NCBI GenBank assembly: GCA_036268295.1
Contig: DATAUK010000015.1
Span: 1-64,000, forward strand
Length of the DNA: 64,000 nucleotides
From: DATAUK01 sp036268295
GTDB lineage: Bacteria; Actinomycetota; Actinomycetes; JAFAQI01
Reading direction: 5' to 3'
Of this stretch, positions 34,552 to 43,515 are shown piece after piece. A program made the position numbers and the translations under genes. Each line of letters starts with the position of its first letter. Position 1 is the stretch's first letter. Under the pieces are notes generated by a model. That model ran no database searches, was not told where the DNA came from, and saw only the letters and a list, made by a program, of their open reading frames with translations.

Positions 34552-35328
34552 TCAATGCTGGCGGTGGTGGCGCTTGGCTCGAGCCGGTTTCGGGCGGGCG
34601 GCGACGACCAACCGGGCACCGATCAGCAGTATCGCGACCGCGACCACGGCCAGTTGTGTGAGGTCGCTGCCGCCGGTCATCGGCAGCGCCGGCGCCGCGG
34701 CCGCCGAGCTGGCGCTCACCGACGGCGACGGTTTCGGCGTCGTGCTGTGGCGGTGCGTCGGTGTCGGTGTCGGTGTCGGGGTGGCCGAGTGCGTGACGGT
34801 CCGGGTCGGCGTGGGTGTCGGCGACGGGCTCGGTGCGACGACCGGGATCGTGTCGCTCGCGTCGGCGGTGTCGTCGCAGACCTGCGCGTTCGGCTTCGCC
34901 CGGCGAGCACCCGAGGACTGCCCCTGGATGCCTACCCGCTCCTCAACGTGGCAGTAGTCAGTCTCGTCGGACGGGTCGCCGACCGCATTCGGATCGACGG
35001 TGATCGCAATGGTGGTGTCGCCGGCGATGATGGTGTCGTCCTCACAGGTCAGCGTCTGACCCGCGGCCGCGCAGGTGTAGTCCGCCGCCACGGTGCTGAC
35101 GTAGGTCAATGAGTCAGGCAAGGTGTCGGTGATCGTGACCGTGCCCCGCGCGTCATCAGCCAGATATTGGGCATCGATCGTGATCGTGCCCTGCTGCCCG
35201 ACGACGAACGGGTCGGGTGAATGGCTGATGTTGAGGTCGACGTTGGAGTCCGCGAACGCGGCACTCGGCGAGACGAGGACCAGCAGGCCAGCCGCCAGCG
35301 CGAGAACACTCAAGCGCCCTGCGCGCAC
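34552..35328 (-). CDS. Small DUF11 surface protein with LPMTG anchor
   Basis: The 258-residue protein has a signal peptide (LSVLALAAGLLVLVSPSAAFA), one DUF11-like domain (NVDLNISHSPDPFVVGQQGTITIDAQYL, TITDTLPDSLTYVST), and a Pro/Thr-rich wall-spanning stretch (TPTPTPTH) encoded partly by a GTCGGT hexanucleotide repeat at 34757-34780. LPMTG at 215-219 precedes a membrane segment and a basic KRHHRQH tail. It looks like a one-repeat relative of the giant stalk. It diverges from the liv operon. Confidence 0.82.
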   Translation of the reverse strand: MRAGRLSVLALAAGLLVLVSPSAAFADSNVDLNISHSPDPFVVGQQGTITIDAQYLADDARGTVTITDTLPDSLTYVSTVAADYTCAAAGQTLTCEDDTIIAGDTTIAITVDPNAVGDPSDETDYCHVEERVGIQGQSSGARRAKPNAQVCDDTADASDTIPVVAPSPSPTPTPTRTVTHSATPTPTPTPTHRHSTTPKPSPSVSASSAAAAPALPMTGGSDLTQLAVVAVAILLIGARLVVAARPKPARAKRHHRQH

Positions 35329-35502
35329 AGGTCACCCCCATCTGGTGAGATCTCGGACTCTATTTTGTTTGGTGAGGTAGGTAACTGCCTTGATCGACAT
35401 CTCGAGGACCAGAAAACCGAAACCGATTCGGTCCGGGGGTTCCCCAGCCGCCGTCCTCGCCGCTATGGTTCGCCGGATGGCATCGATACGCGGCGGGTTC
35501 AG

Positions 35503-36312
35503 GTGAGCGAGGCCGGGGCTGTCCTGCTCGATGTCCAGCACATCACGGTGCGGTTCGGCGGGCTGACCGCACTGACCGACGTCTCGGCCTCGGTGCGCGG
35601 CGGCGAGATCGTCGGGGTGATCGGTCCGAACGGCGCCGGCAAGACCACGCTGTTCAACGTCGTCTGCGGCTTCGTGCGGCCGAGCGAAGGCGAGATGCGA
35701 TGGCGTGGTCAGCCGCTGCTACGCCACAAGCCTCATCAGCTCGCCTCGCTCGGGATCGCCCGCACGCTTCAGGCGCTCGGACTGTTTCCGCACCTGTCGG
35801 TGCTCGACAACGTCGTCATCGGCGCCGATCGCCATGCCAAGGCCTGGTTCGGCTCCGGACTGTTCGGCCTGCCCTATAGCGACAGCGACGAGCGGGCGCT
35901 GCGAGCCCGGGCAATGGCGACGCTCGACGAGCTCGGCATCACCGATGCGGCGGAGCTGTTGCCGAGCCAGTTGCCGTACGGCGTGCAGAAGCGGGTGGCG
36001 CTCGCCCGCGCCATGGTTGCCGAACCTGACCTGTTGCTGCTCGACGAACCGGCGTCCGGACTGTCCGCTCAGGAGATGACGGAGCTGAGCGAGCTGCTGC
36101 GTTCGCTCAAAGAGCGGACCGCGGTGCTGCTCGTGGAGCATCACATGGACCTCGTCATGGGGGTCTGCGATCGAATCGTGGTGCTCGACTTCGGCCGGTG
36201 CATCGCCGACGGCACTCCGGCCGAGGTGAAGGACGACCCGAACGTGTTGGAGGCCTACCTCGGCGAGCAGATCGACGACAGCACGCAAGGGGTGGGCGAT
36301 GCTCGCGCTTGA
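35503..36312 (+). CDS. livG: Branched-chain amino acid-type ABC ATPase LivG
   Basis: The 269-residue ATPase has GPNGAGKTTLFNVV, LPYGVQKRVALARAM as signature, LLLLDEPASGLS as Walker B, and VEHHMDLVM. The frame is open from 35221, but GTG 35503 places the conserved ABC start correctly. First gene of livGFHM-livK. The livF start overlaps its end by 14 nt. Confidence 0.9.
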   Translation: MSEAGAVLLDVQHITVRFGGLTALTDVSASVRGGEIVGVIGPNGAGKTTLFNVVCGFVRPSEGEMRWRGQPLLRHKPHQLASLGIARTLQALGLFPHLSVLDNVVIGADRHAKAWFGSGLFGLPYSDSDERALRARAMATLDELGITDAAELLPSQLPYGVQKRVALARAMVAEPDLLLLDEPASGLSAQEMTELSELLRSLKERTAVLLVEHHMDLVMGVCDRIVVLDFGRCIADGTPAEVKDDPNVLEAYLGEQIDDSTQGVGDARA

Positions 36313-37006
36313 CGAGGTCGTCACGACGTACGGCGCGGTGCGTGCTCTCGACGGCGTCAGCCTGCAAGTCCCCGACGGCGGAATCACCGCGGTGCTCGGC
36401 GCCAACGGCGCCGGCAAGACCACGTTGCTTCGCAGCATCAACGGGTTGGTCCGTCCGGCGTCCGGGTCGATCACCTACCGCGACCGCGACCTGGTCAGCG
36501 CCAAGGTCGAGGAGGTCGTCACCTTCGGGATCGCGCACGTGCCGGAGGGTCGTGGCGTCATCACCGAGCTCACCGTCGAGGAGAACCTCCGGCTCGGCGC
36601 GCTCTGGCGAGGTGACCGAGCCGACGCGAACGCCGGTCTCGGCGAGATTTATGCGATGTTCCCGCCGCTGGACGAGCGTCGCGGCAAGCCGGCGGACACG
36701 CTGTCCGGCGGCGAGCGCCAGATGCTCGCGATCGGAAGGGCGCTGATGAGTCGCCCGACCCTGCTGCTGCTCGACGAGCCGTCGCTCGGGCTGGCGCCGA
36801 GGGTCACGGCACAGATCATGGCGACGCTCAAGCGGTTGAGCGACGAGCAGGGACTCACCGTCGTGCTCGTTGAGCAGAACGCTCGAAGTGCGCTCTCGGT
36901 CGCCGCGACCGCGGTGGTCCTCAACCTCGGGCGAGTGGTGGCCGCCGGCGACGCCGCTGAGCTCGCCGCCGACACCAAGCTCCGACACGCCTACCTGGGG
37001 TTCTGA
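36299..37006 (+). CDS. livF: Branched-chain amino acid-type ABC ATPase LivF
   Basis: The 235-residue second ATPase has LGANGAGKTTLLRSI, HVPEGRGVITELTVEENL, LSGGERQMLAIGRALM, LLLLDEPSLGLAP and VEQNARSAL, all LivF signatures. It forms the nucleotide-binding pair with LivG. Confidence 0.92.
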   Translation: MLALDEVVTTYGAVRALDGVSLQVPDGGITAVLGANGAGKTTLLRSINGLVRPASGSITYRDRDLVSAKVEEVVTFGIAHVPEGRGVITELTVEENLRLGALWRGDRADANAGLGEIYAMFPPLDERRGKPADTLSGGERQMLAIGRALMSRPTLLLLDEPSLGLAPRVTAQIMATLKRLSDEQGLTVVLVEQNARSALSVAATAVVLNLGRVVAAGDAAELAADTKLRHAYLGF

Positions 37007-37031
37007 TGCACATCGCTGGACGTGATCGCTG

Positions 37032-37916
37032 ATGTCCTTCATCAACCTGGTCATCTACGGCATCGCCAACGGCCTGATCTATGCCGCCGTCGCGCTGGCG
37101 CTGGTGTTGATCTGGCGCTCGACCCGGATCGTGAACTTCGCCCAGGGCGGCATGCTGATGTTCACCACGTTCATCGCCTGGGAGCTAGTGGTCAAGCACC
37201 ATCAGAGCTATTGGCTGGGCCTGGTCGTCGCGATGGCAGCCGGGCTTGTCCTCGGCGGTTTTGTCGAGCGGGTCCTGGTGCGGCCGGTCGAGAACGGCCC
37301 GCCGCTCAACCCGGTCATCGTGACCCTCGGTCTGCTGCTGATGTTGGAGGGCTTCGCCGGGATGATCTGGGGCAACGGCCTGAGCTCGTTCCCACCCGAG
37401 TTCTCGGTGAACTACTACCACGTCGGCCATCAGGTGATCCTGTTCTCGCCGTACTTCCTGTTCATCGTGATCGCGGTCGCCGCCGTGGGACTTGCGCTCT
37501 ATCTACTGTTCCAGCGATCGCCGCTCGGCCTGCGGATGCGCGCGTCGGCGTTCAGCCCCGAGGTGGCGCGGCTGCTCGGGGTCCGGGTCGGCCGGATGCT
37601 GACCCTGGGCTGGGCACTGGCGGCGGCGGTCGGGGCGCTTGCCGGTGTGCTGATCGCCGGCACGCAGCCGAACTACATCAATCCGAACGGGTTCGACAGT
37701 CTGTTGATCTTCGGATTCACCGCCGCGGTCATCGGCGGTCTGGACTCCGCGGTCGGCGCGGTGGTCGGCGGCGTGCTGCTCGGCGTCGCGCTGGAGATCC
37801 TCGACGTGCACGTCAGCAACGACATCGACAGCTTCTTCGTCTTCGCCCTGCTGCTCATCGTCTTGATGATCCGGCCGAACGGGTTGTTCGCCCGGACGGC
37901 GGTGAGACGGGTATGA
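37032..37916 (+). CDS. livH: Branched-chain amino acid-type ABC permease LivH
   Basis: The 294-residue permease has about eight membrane segments, starting FINLVIYGIANGLIYAAVALALVLIW and RIVNFAQGGMLM, which are LivH family features. The C-terminal GGLDSAVGAVVGGVLLGVALEI and LLIVLMIRPNGLF are diagnostic. The stop overlaps the livM start (ATGA). Confidence 0.93.
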   Translation: MSFINLVIYGIANGLIYAAVALALVLIWRSTRIVNFAQGGMLMFTTFIAWELVVKHHQSYWLGLVVAMAAGLVLGGFVERVLVRPVENGPPLNPVIVTLGLLLMLEGFAGMIWGNGLSSFPPEFSVNYYHVGHQVILFSPYFLFIVIAVAAVGLALYLLFQRSPLGLRMRASAFSPEVARLLGVRVGRMLTLGWALAAAVGALAGVLIAGTQPNYINPNGFDSLLIFGFTAAVIGGLDSAVGAVVGGVLLGVALEILDVHVSNDIDSFFVFALLLIVLMIRPNGLFARTAVRRV

Positions 37917-38956
37917 AGCTGCCGGCCGTGCTGACGCGATCGACCGCGCTGCGCAACCTTGCGATCACCGTCGTCGCCGGGCTCGTGCTGTTCGGGCTGA
38001 CCGAGGTGTTCTCGGAGTATCGCAACACCCAGCTCGCCAACGCCGGCATCAACTTCTGCGCGATTGCCGGCCTGACGGTGCTGACCGGGCTCTCCGGACA
38101 GATCTCGCTCGGCAACGGCGCGTTCATGTTCATCGGCGCCTACACCGTCGCGCTGCTCCTCAAGCACCATCCGAGCACGAGCAATCCGGAGCTGGTGCTG
38201 ATCGTGGTCGCGGCGGTCGTCGTCGCGGCGATCGTCGGCGGCTTCGTTGGCACGGCCGCCGCGAGGCTGCGTGGGCCCTATCTCGCCGGCGTCACACTGG
38301 CGCTCGCCCTTGGGGTGCCGGTGCTTCCCGACTACCAGCATCTTGAAGGACCGCTCGGTGGACATGCCGGGCTCATCGTGAACGCGCCGGGCCCGCCGGG
38401 CGGCACGCTGGATCTCGAAAGATGGCAGGCCTGGATCTGTTGCCTGGCCGCGCTGGTCACGTTCTTCGTCTTGGCCAACCTTAGGAGCAGCCGGGTCGGC
38501 CGGTCGTTCACCGCGGTTCGCGACGACGAGATTGCGGCATCGCTGGCCGGCATGTCGGTGCCGCGGATCCAGATCCTCGCCTTCGTCGTCAGCGCCGGAT
38601 CGGCCGGCCTTGCCGGCGCGATGCTCGCGATCATCGACGGTCAGATCGGCCCACAATCCTTCCCGCTACAGATCTCGTTGTTCCTGCTCGCCGGAGCCGT
38701 CTTCGGCGGGCTCGGCAGCATGGCCGGCGCGGCGTACGGCGCGGTGCTCATCACCTTCCTCGGCGGCTGGTCGACTGACCTTTCCAATGCGCTGTCGCTA
38801 CCGAGCAAGGTCGACCTGAACCTGCCACCGGCGTTCTACGGTCTCGTGCTCATCGTCTCGATGCTGCTGTTTCCCTTTGGATTGCAAGGGTTGGTGCGCC
38901 GCGGCTGGCACCGGGTGCGGACCCGGACCCGCCCCGTCGAGGTCGCCGCGCGATAA
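37913..38956 (+). CDS. livM: Branched-chain amino acid-type ABC permease LivM
   Basis: The 347-residue permease has ANAGINFCAIAGLTVLTGLSGQISLGNGAFMFIGAY and SRVGRSFTAVRDDEIAASLAGMSV, both LivM features. The final LVLIVSMLLFPFGLQGLVRR is typical. ATG 37913 overlaps the livH stop; the reading frame further upstream is a shadow of livH. Confidence 0.93.
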   Translation: MKLPAVLTRSTALRNLAITVVAGLVLFGLTEVFSEYRNTQLANAGINFCAIAGLTVLTGLSGQISLGNGAFMFIGAYTVALLLKHHPSTSNPELVLIVVAAVVVAAIVGGFVGTAAARLRGPYLAGVTLALALGVPVLPDYQHLEGPLGGHAGLIVNAPGPPGGTLDLERWQAWICCLAALVTFFVLANLRSSRVGRSFTAVRDDEIAASLAGMSVPRIQILAFVVSAGSAGLAGAMLAIIDGQIGPQSFPLQISLFLLAGAVFGGLGSMAGAAYGAVLITFLGGWSTDLSNALSLPSKVDLNLPPAFYGLVLIVSMLLFPFGLQGLVRRGWHRVRTRTRPVEVAAR

Positions 38957-39048
38957 CGCCTGGAAAACGAAACTGGCCAGTAACTAGGAATCGAACCAGA
39001 TTCGGAATAGGTTCCCGCCAGCATCTCTCCTAGCGACCCGGAGGAACT

Positions 39049-40338
39049 ATGACCAAGGCCCCCCTGCGGCTCCTTGCCACCGGTGTAGTGGTGGCGCTTG
39101 CCGTTGCCGCCTGTGGCGGCGGCGGCAGCAAGGCGTCCGCACCCGGCGTCACGGCGACGACCGTCACGATCGGAAGTCACCAGCCGCTCACCGGTGTGGC
39201 GGCTCCGGGCTATAGCGAGATTGCGCCCGCTTCGAACGCGTACTTCAAGTACATCAACGCTAACGGCGGGATCAACGGCCGGACGATTAACTACACCTAC
39301 CTCGATGACGGGTACAACCCCGCCAACACCGTCACGGTCGTTCACAAGCTGGTCGAGCAGGACAAGGTCTTCGCGATCTTCAACGGCCTCGGCACCCCGA
39401 CGCATCAGGCGGTCGTGAGCTACCTCAACCAGCAAAAGGTGCCGGACCTGTTCGTCGCCTCCGGCTGCCTGTGCTGGAACCAGACGACGACCGATCCCGA
39501 GACCTTCGGCTGGCAGCCCGACTACACCGTCGAGGGGAAGATCCTCGGGCAGTACATCGCGAAGAACTTCCCCGGCAAGAAGGTCGGAATCTTCGCGCAG
39601 AACGACGACTTCGGGACCAACGGCATCAAGGGCCTCGAGGACGAGATTCCGGCCAGCTCGGTCGTCTCGACCCAGCGCTACGACCCGACCAACATCAAGA
39701 TCACCCCGCAGGTCCAGGCGCTGCAGCAGTCAGGCGCCGAGATCGTCGTGTCGTTCAGCGTGCCGGCGTTCACCGCGCTGCTCAAGCTCACCTCGGTGGC
39801 GCTGAAGTTCAACCCGCAGCTCGTGGTCAGCAACGTCGGGTCCGACCCGATCACGCTGTCCGGTCTCATCTCGAGCTTCTCCAAGGGCAAGGCTCCCGGC
39901 CAGGCGCTGATCCAGGGGATCATCAGCGACACCTACCTGGCGCCGCCCTCGGATGCCAGCAACAGCTGGATCCAGCTGTTCAAGAAGATCCACGACAAGT
40001 ACATCCCGAAGCTGCCGTTCGACGGCAACGTGGAGTACGGGATGGCCGCGGCGTACACCTTCGCGCAGGCGCTCAAGGCGGCCGGGAAGAACCCGACCAG
40101 AGCCAGCATCGTGGCTGCGGTTGAAAAGGGCGGCTTCAGCGGGCCCGGCTTGGTGCCGTTCGCGTTCTCGAGCTCCTCGCACTCCGGTTACACCGGCGTG
40201 CAGATCGCGAAGATCCAGGGGCTGGTCGGAGTGCCGGTCGGCACGCCGCTGGTGACCGACGACACTCCGAAGGGTGCCATCACGCCGTACACCACCGCTG
40301 AGCCGGCGGCTCCCTCCAACGGGATCCCGAGCGACTGA
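39049..40338 (+). CDS. ABC transporter substrate-binding lipoprotein LivK-like
   Basis: The 429-residue lipoprotein has signal LATGVVVALAVAAC and a Leu/Ile/Val-binding-type periplasmic fold: TIGSHQPLTGVAAPGYSEIAPASNAYFKYINANGGINGR, LVEQDKVFAIFNGLGTPTHQAVVSYLN, and GKKVGIFAQNDDFG. A GGAGGA ribosome site precedes ATG 39049. Many members of this family bind aromatic acids rather than branched-chain amino acids; given paa and hpd in the window that is worth considering, but the ligand is not visible from sequence. A strong hairpin follows the gene. Confidence 0.9.
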   Translation: MTKAPLRLLATGVVVALAVAACGGGGSKASAPGVTATTVTIGSHQPLTGVAAPGYSEIAPASNAYFKYINANGGINGRTINYTYLDDGYNPANTVTVVHKLVEQDKVFAIFNGLGTPTHQAVVSYLNQQKVPDLFVASGCLCWNQTTTDPETFGWQPDYTVEGKILGQYIAKNFPGKKVGIFAQNDDFGTNGIKGLEDEIPASSVVSTQRYDPTNIKITPQVQALQQSGAEIVVSFSVPAFTALLKLTSVALKFNPQLVVSNVGSDPITLSGLISSFSKGKAPGQALIQGIISDTYLAPPSDASNSWIQLFKKIHDKYIPKLPFDGNVEYGMAAAYTFAQALKAAGKNPTRASIVAAVEKGGFSGPGLVPFAFSSSSHSGYTGVQIAKIQGLVGVPVGTPLVTDDTPKGAITPYTTAEPAAPSNGIPSD

Positions 40339-40360
40339 TCGAGGCGCTTGATCAATCGGC

Positions 40361-40389
40361 GACGGCCGGCCCGGACCGGGCCGGCCGTC
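40361..40389. terminator. Terminator of the liv operon
   Basis: Perfect 14-bp stem GACGGCCGGCCCGG / CCGGGCCGGCCGTC with a single-base loop, 23 bp after the substrate-binding gene. No T-run. Confidence 0.7.
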
Positions 40390-40426
40390 GTTGTGCCCGG
40401 GCTTGGTGAGGGAGACTGACGGCGAG

Positions 40427-40960
40427 ATGAGCGATCGACCGACGATCCCGCCAGGGGAGCGCTTCGCGGACACCGACGCGTGGGACAAGGACCGGATCAA
40501 GGCGCCGCACCTGTGGCACACGCTGGGCTATCGGCGACTGTCCTGGGAGCCGGGCGCGACGTCGATCGCGTGGGACGCGTCGCCGGACTACTGCTTCCCG
40601 ACCTCAGGTGGACCGATCGTCCAGGGTGGGCTGGTGACCGCCCTGCTCGATGCCGCGATGGGCGGCGCCTGCTGGACCGTGCTCGATCGAGACCAGGCGT
40701 TCCTGACCGCGGACCTTCGGGTGGAGTTCGTCCGCTCGGCGCAGGTCGGCACGGTCTCAGCGCACGGCTGGGTTGTGCGGCGTACCCGTCGGGTGGTGTT
40801 CTGCGCGGCCGAGCTTCATCGCGGTGAAGCCAAGGGCGAGCTGTTGGCGAGCAGTCGCTGCACCCAGGTGGTCCTGCCGGCCGAGGGTCGTGCGGGGCGC
40901 TATGACAAGCCGGCCGGCGACGGCGCCGACGGGGCACCGCCGGACGACGCGCGAGGATGA
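40427..40960 (+). CDS. PaaI-type hotdog thioesterase
   Basis: The 177-residue protein has the hotdog pattern of PaaI thioesterases: GGPIVQGGLVTALLDAAMGGACWTV (central helix with GG and D) and TADLRVEFVRSAQVGTVSAHGWVVRRTRRVVFCAAELH. It should hydrolyse acyl- or aryl-CoA esters. The next gene begins four bases after the stop, so the two are co-transcribed. Substrate unknown. Confidence 0.82.
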   Translation: MSDRPTIPPGERFADTDAWDKDRIKAPHLWHTLGYRRLSWEPGATSIAWDASPDYCFPTSGGPIVQGGLVTALLDAAMGGACWTVLDRDQAFLTADLRVEFVRSAQVGTVSAHGWVVRRTRRVVFCAAELHRGEAKGELLASSRCTQVVLPAEGRAGRYDKPAGDGADGAPPDDARG

Positions 40961-40964
40961 GCCC

Positions 40965-42041
40965 ATGACCGCTGACGACGTCACGACCTTGAGTGAGCAG
41001 GCCGCGCCGAGCGCTGCCGTCGGCGGCTACCTCGCTGAGCGGCTTGGTGACGACGGCTGGCGGGACTGCTCGCTCGAGCTGGTTGCCGGTGGCCGGTCCA
41101 ACTTGACCTTCATCGTGACCTCGGCGGCCGGTGACGCGGTGCTGCGGCGCCCGCCACTGTCCAACCGGCTGCCGACCGCGCACGACATGGGCCGCGAGCA
41201 CCGGGTGATATCGGCGCTGGGCGAGACCGCGGTGCCGGTGCCGAAGACACTGGCGATGTGCACTGACGAGGACGTCATCGGGGCGCCGTTCTACGTGATG
41301 GACCGGGTCGCCGGGCACATCGTGCGCGACGTGATGCCTGACGGCTACGCCGAGTCCGCGGCTGATCGTCACGCGATAGGCACCGGGTTGATCGACGTCC
41401 TGGCGGAGCTGCATGCCGTCGTGCCGTCGAGTGTGGGGCTGGCCGACTACGGCAAACCGGCCGGCTACCTCGACCGCCAAATCCGGCGCTGGACGATGCA
41501 GTGGGACGCCACTCGGATCGCCGACGAACCGGGAGGCACCGAGCTCGACCGGCTCGCCACGCGGCTCGCCGACGCGATGCCGGCCTCGGCGACCGGACCG
41601 ATCGTTCACGGTGACTACCGGATGGACAACGTCCTGCTCGATCCGGTCACGCCGGGCAAGATGGCCGCCGTACTCGACTGGGAGCTTTCGACGCTCGGCG
41701 ATCCGCTTGCCGATGTCGGGTTGTTCTACATCTACTGGCAGGACCGCTCGGACAGCGCGACGCAGTCCGCGGCCGGCCTGCTGCCATGGGTCACCCGGCT
41801 CGAGGGCTTCCCGAGCCGGCTCGAGCTGCTCGACCGCTACGCCGCGCGGACCGGCCGGGATCTGACCGCGCTGCCGTGGTACGTCGGATTCGCCTGTTTC
41901 AAGCTCGCCGTGGTGCTGTCCGGCGTCGCGGCGCGCGGCCGGGCCGGCGCGATGATCGGCGACGGCTTCGTGGAGATGGCCGCCCGAATCGCGCCCCTGG
42001 TCGACGTCGGCCATACCGCCCTATCCGGCCAGCTCGGCTAA
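40965..42041 (+). CDS. APH-like phosphotransferase family protein
   Basis: The 358-residue protein has an aminoglycoside-phosphotransferase/choline-kinase fold. GGRSNLTFIVTSAAGDAVLRRPP is the nucleotide-binding region, VHGDYRMDNVLLD contains the catalytic Asp and Asn, and AAVLDWELSTLGDPLADVGLFYIYW is the metal site. The same family appears fused to or beside acyl-CoA dehydrogenases (ACAD10/FadE36 type). Here it follows a thioesterase, which fits CoA-ester metabolism better than antibiotic resistance. Confidence 0.85.
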   Translation: MTADDVTTLSEQAAPSAAVGGYLAERLGDDGWRDCSLELVAGGRSNLTFIVTSAAGDAVLRRPPLSNRLPTAHDMGREHRVISALGETAVPVPKTLAMCTDEDVIGAPFYVMDRVAGHIVRDVMPDGYAESAADRHAIGTGLIDVLAELHAVVPSSVGLADYGKPAGYLDRQIRRWTMQWDATRIADEPGGTELDRLATRLADAMPASATGPIVHGDYRMDNVLLDPVTPGKMAAVLDWELSTLGDPLADVGLFYIYWQDRSDSATQSAAGLLPWVTRLEGFPSRLELLDRYAARTGRDLTALPWYVGFACFKLAVVLSGVAARGRAGAMIGDGFVEMAARIAPLVDVGHTALSGQLG

Positions 42042-42066
42042 CCCGAGCGATCAGTCAGATCTCCCG

Positions 42067-42080
42067 GGCGCCATGGCGCC
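42067..42080. terminator. Palindrome between convergent genes
   Basis: GGCGCCATGGCGCC is a loop-free 14-bp palindrome between the kinase-like gene and the SDR gene, followed by a T-rich GTTACGTTCT. A weak terminator candidate. Confidence 0.3.
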
Positions 42081-42130
42081 GTTACGTTCTGACACAACAG
42101 CGAGGGGGTGGGGGTCAGCCCGCTCGCGGG

Positions 42131-42895
42131 TCAGACGCCGCCCCTCGAGGTGATGCCGCCGTCGATGATCACGGTCTGGCCGGTGATCCACGACGCATCG
42201 TCGGAGAGCAGGAACGCCGCGAGCTTCGAGGTGTCGTTCGGCACGCCGAGCCGCTTGAGGGGATAACGCTCGGCGACGGCGGCCTCGTCGTTCTCATACA
42301 GCGCTTTGGCGAAGTCGGTCTTGACGACGGCCGGCGCGATGCCGTTGACCCGGACCATCGGGCCGAGCTCCTGAGCGAGCTGGCGGGTCAGATGGACCAG
42401 CGCCGCCTTGCTGGCGTTGTAGGCGCCGATGAACGGCCCGGGCACGAAACCGCCGACCGACGCGACGTTGAGGATGGCGCCGCCGTTGTCGCGCTGCCAG
42501 GTCCGCCATGCCAGCTGCGTCCACGCCAGCGCCGCCACCACGTTGACCTCGAAGATCTTGCGTACGGCGGCCAGGTCGGCATCGACGAGCGGACCGAAGT
42601 GCGGGTTGACGGCGGCATTGTTGACCACGAAGTCGATCCGGCCGAACGCCGCCATGGTCGCCTCGACCGCAGCGTGCTGATGCTCGCTGTCGTCCGCGCT
42701 GCCACGGGCGGCGACAGCCCGGCCGGACCCGTCGGGATCGAGTTTGGCGATCGCGCTGTCGAGCTCGTCCGGCTTGCGCGCGGTGATGCAGACCGAGGCG
42801 CCGCGAGCTACCAGCTCACGGGCGATGCCGAAGCCGATGCCGCGGGTCGCGCCGGTGACGATCGCGCTGCGGCCAGTGAAGTCATCCATGCTCAT
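42131..42895 (-). CDS. SDR family oxidoreductase
   Basis: The 254-residue classical short-chain dehydrogenase has TGATRGIGFGIA (NAD(P) binding), FVVNNAAVNP, catalytic Ser in LNVASVGG, and YNASKAALVHLTRQLAQELG with the Tyr-Lys pair. It ends with DDASWITGQTVIIDGG. Substrate unknown. It converges with the kinase-like gene. ATG 42889 is an alternative start. Confidence 0.9.
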   Translation of the reverse strand: MSMDDFTGRSAIVTGATRGIGFGIARELVARGASVCITARKPDELDSAIAKLDPDGSGRAVAARGSADDSEHQHAAVEATMAAFGRIDFVVNNAAVNPHFGPLVDADLAAVRKIFEVNVVAALAWTQLAWRTWQRDNGGAILNVASVGGFVPGPFIGAYNASKAALVHLTRQLAQELGPMVRVNGIAPAVVKTDFAKALYENDEAAVAERYPLKRLGVPNDTSKLAAFLLSDDASWITGQTVIIDGGITSRGGV

Positions 42896-43044
42896 GGCCG
42901 GACACGTTGCCATATCGCCATCCACCGGCCGACGCTCGGGCACCGTTGTCCACATTTGGCCTCACCTGGTCCCACCGGCAGATGTGGGCGGCGAGGCTGG
43001 CTGGGCCGGCGAGCGCCGCGCGAGGATCAGTGAGGAGCGAGGCG

Positions 43045-43494
43045 ATGGACACGTTCGTGACAGTGCACGGCAACCTGGTGGCCGATCCGGTCCAGCGATC
43101 GACCGCGAGCGGCGCCACGGTGGTGGGCCTGCGGCTCGCCTCGAGCGGCCGGCGGTTCGACAAGGCAAGCGGAGAGTTTCGCGACGGCGACACCATGTAC
43201 ATAAGCGTGTCCTGCTGGCGCTCGCTCGCCGGACACGTGCTGGCGAGCCTGCGCAAGGGCGACAGCGTGGTCGTCCTCGGCCGGTTGCTGTTCCGCAGCT
43301 ATGACGACAAGCAGGGCAACCGTCGTACGGTTCACGAGCTCGACGCGATCGCGCTCGGTCCCGACCTGTCGCGCTGCGCCGCGGATCTGCGCCGGGCGCC
43401 GCGCGCCAACGACGGGGATTCGCAGCCGGCTGAGCAGCCCTGCGAGCCGTCGGCCGACGTGACGGCCACGCCGGCTGTGCCGGTCGCGGCCTGA
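43045..43494 (+). CDS. ssb: Single-stranded DNA-binding protein paralogue
   Basis: The 149-residue protein has the OB fold of SSB: TFVTVHGNLVADPVQRSTASGATVVGLRLASSGRRFDKASGEFRDGDTMYISVSCWRSLAGHVLASLRKGDSVVVLGRL. The tail is short, Pro/Ala-rich and lacks the acidic DDDIPF tip that recruits partners in housekeeping SSB. It is therefore probably a secondary, SsbB-like copy used in recombination or DNA uptake. ATG 43045 has GAGGAG upstream. Confidence 0.88.
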   Translation: MDTFVTVHGNLVADPVQRSTASGATVVGLRLASSGRRFDKASGEFRDGDTMYISVSCWRSLAGHVLASLRKGDSVVVLGRLLFRSYDDKQGNRRTVHELDAIALGPDLSRCAADLRRAPRANDGDSQPAEQPCEPSADVTATPAVPVAA

Positions 43495-43515
43495 CCGAGC
43501 GCGGCTGGTGTGTGC

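Noticed and set aside
41413..41865. Antibiotic-resistance role for the APH-like gene at 40965-42041
   Set aside because: The fold is shared, but the context (thioesterase, SDR) and the ACAD10/FadE36-like sequence argue for metabolism.
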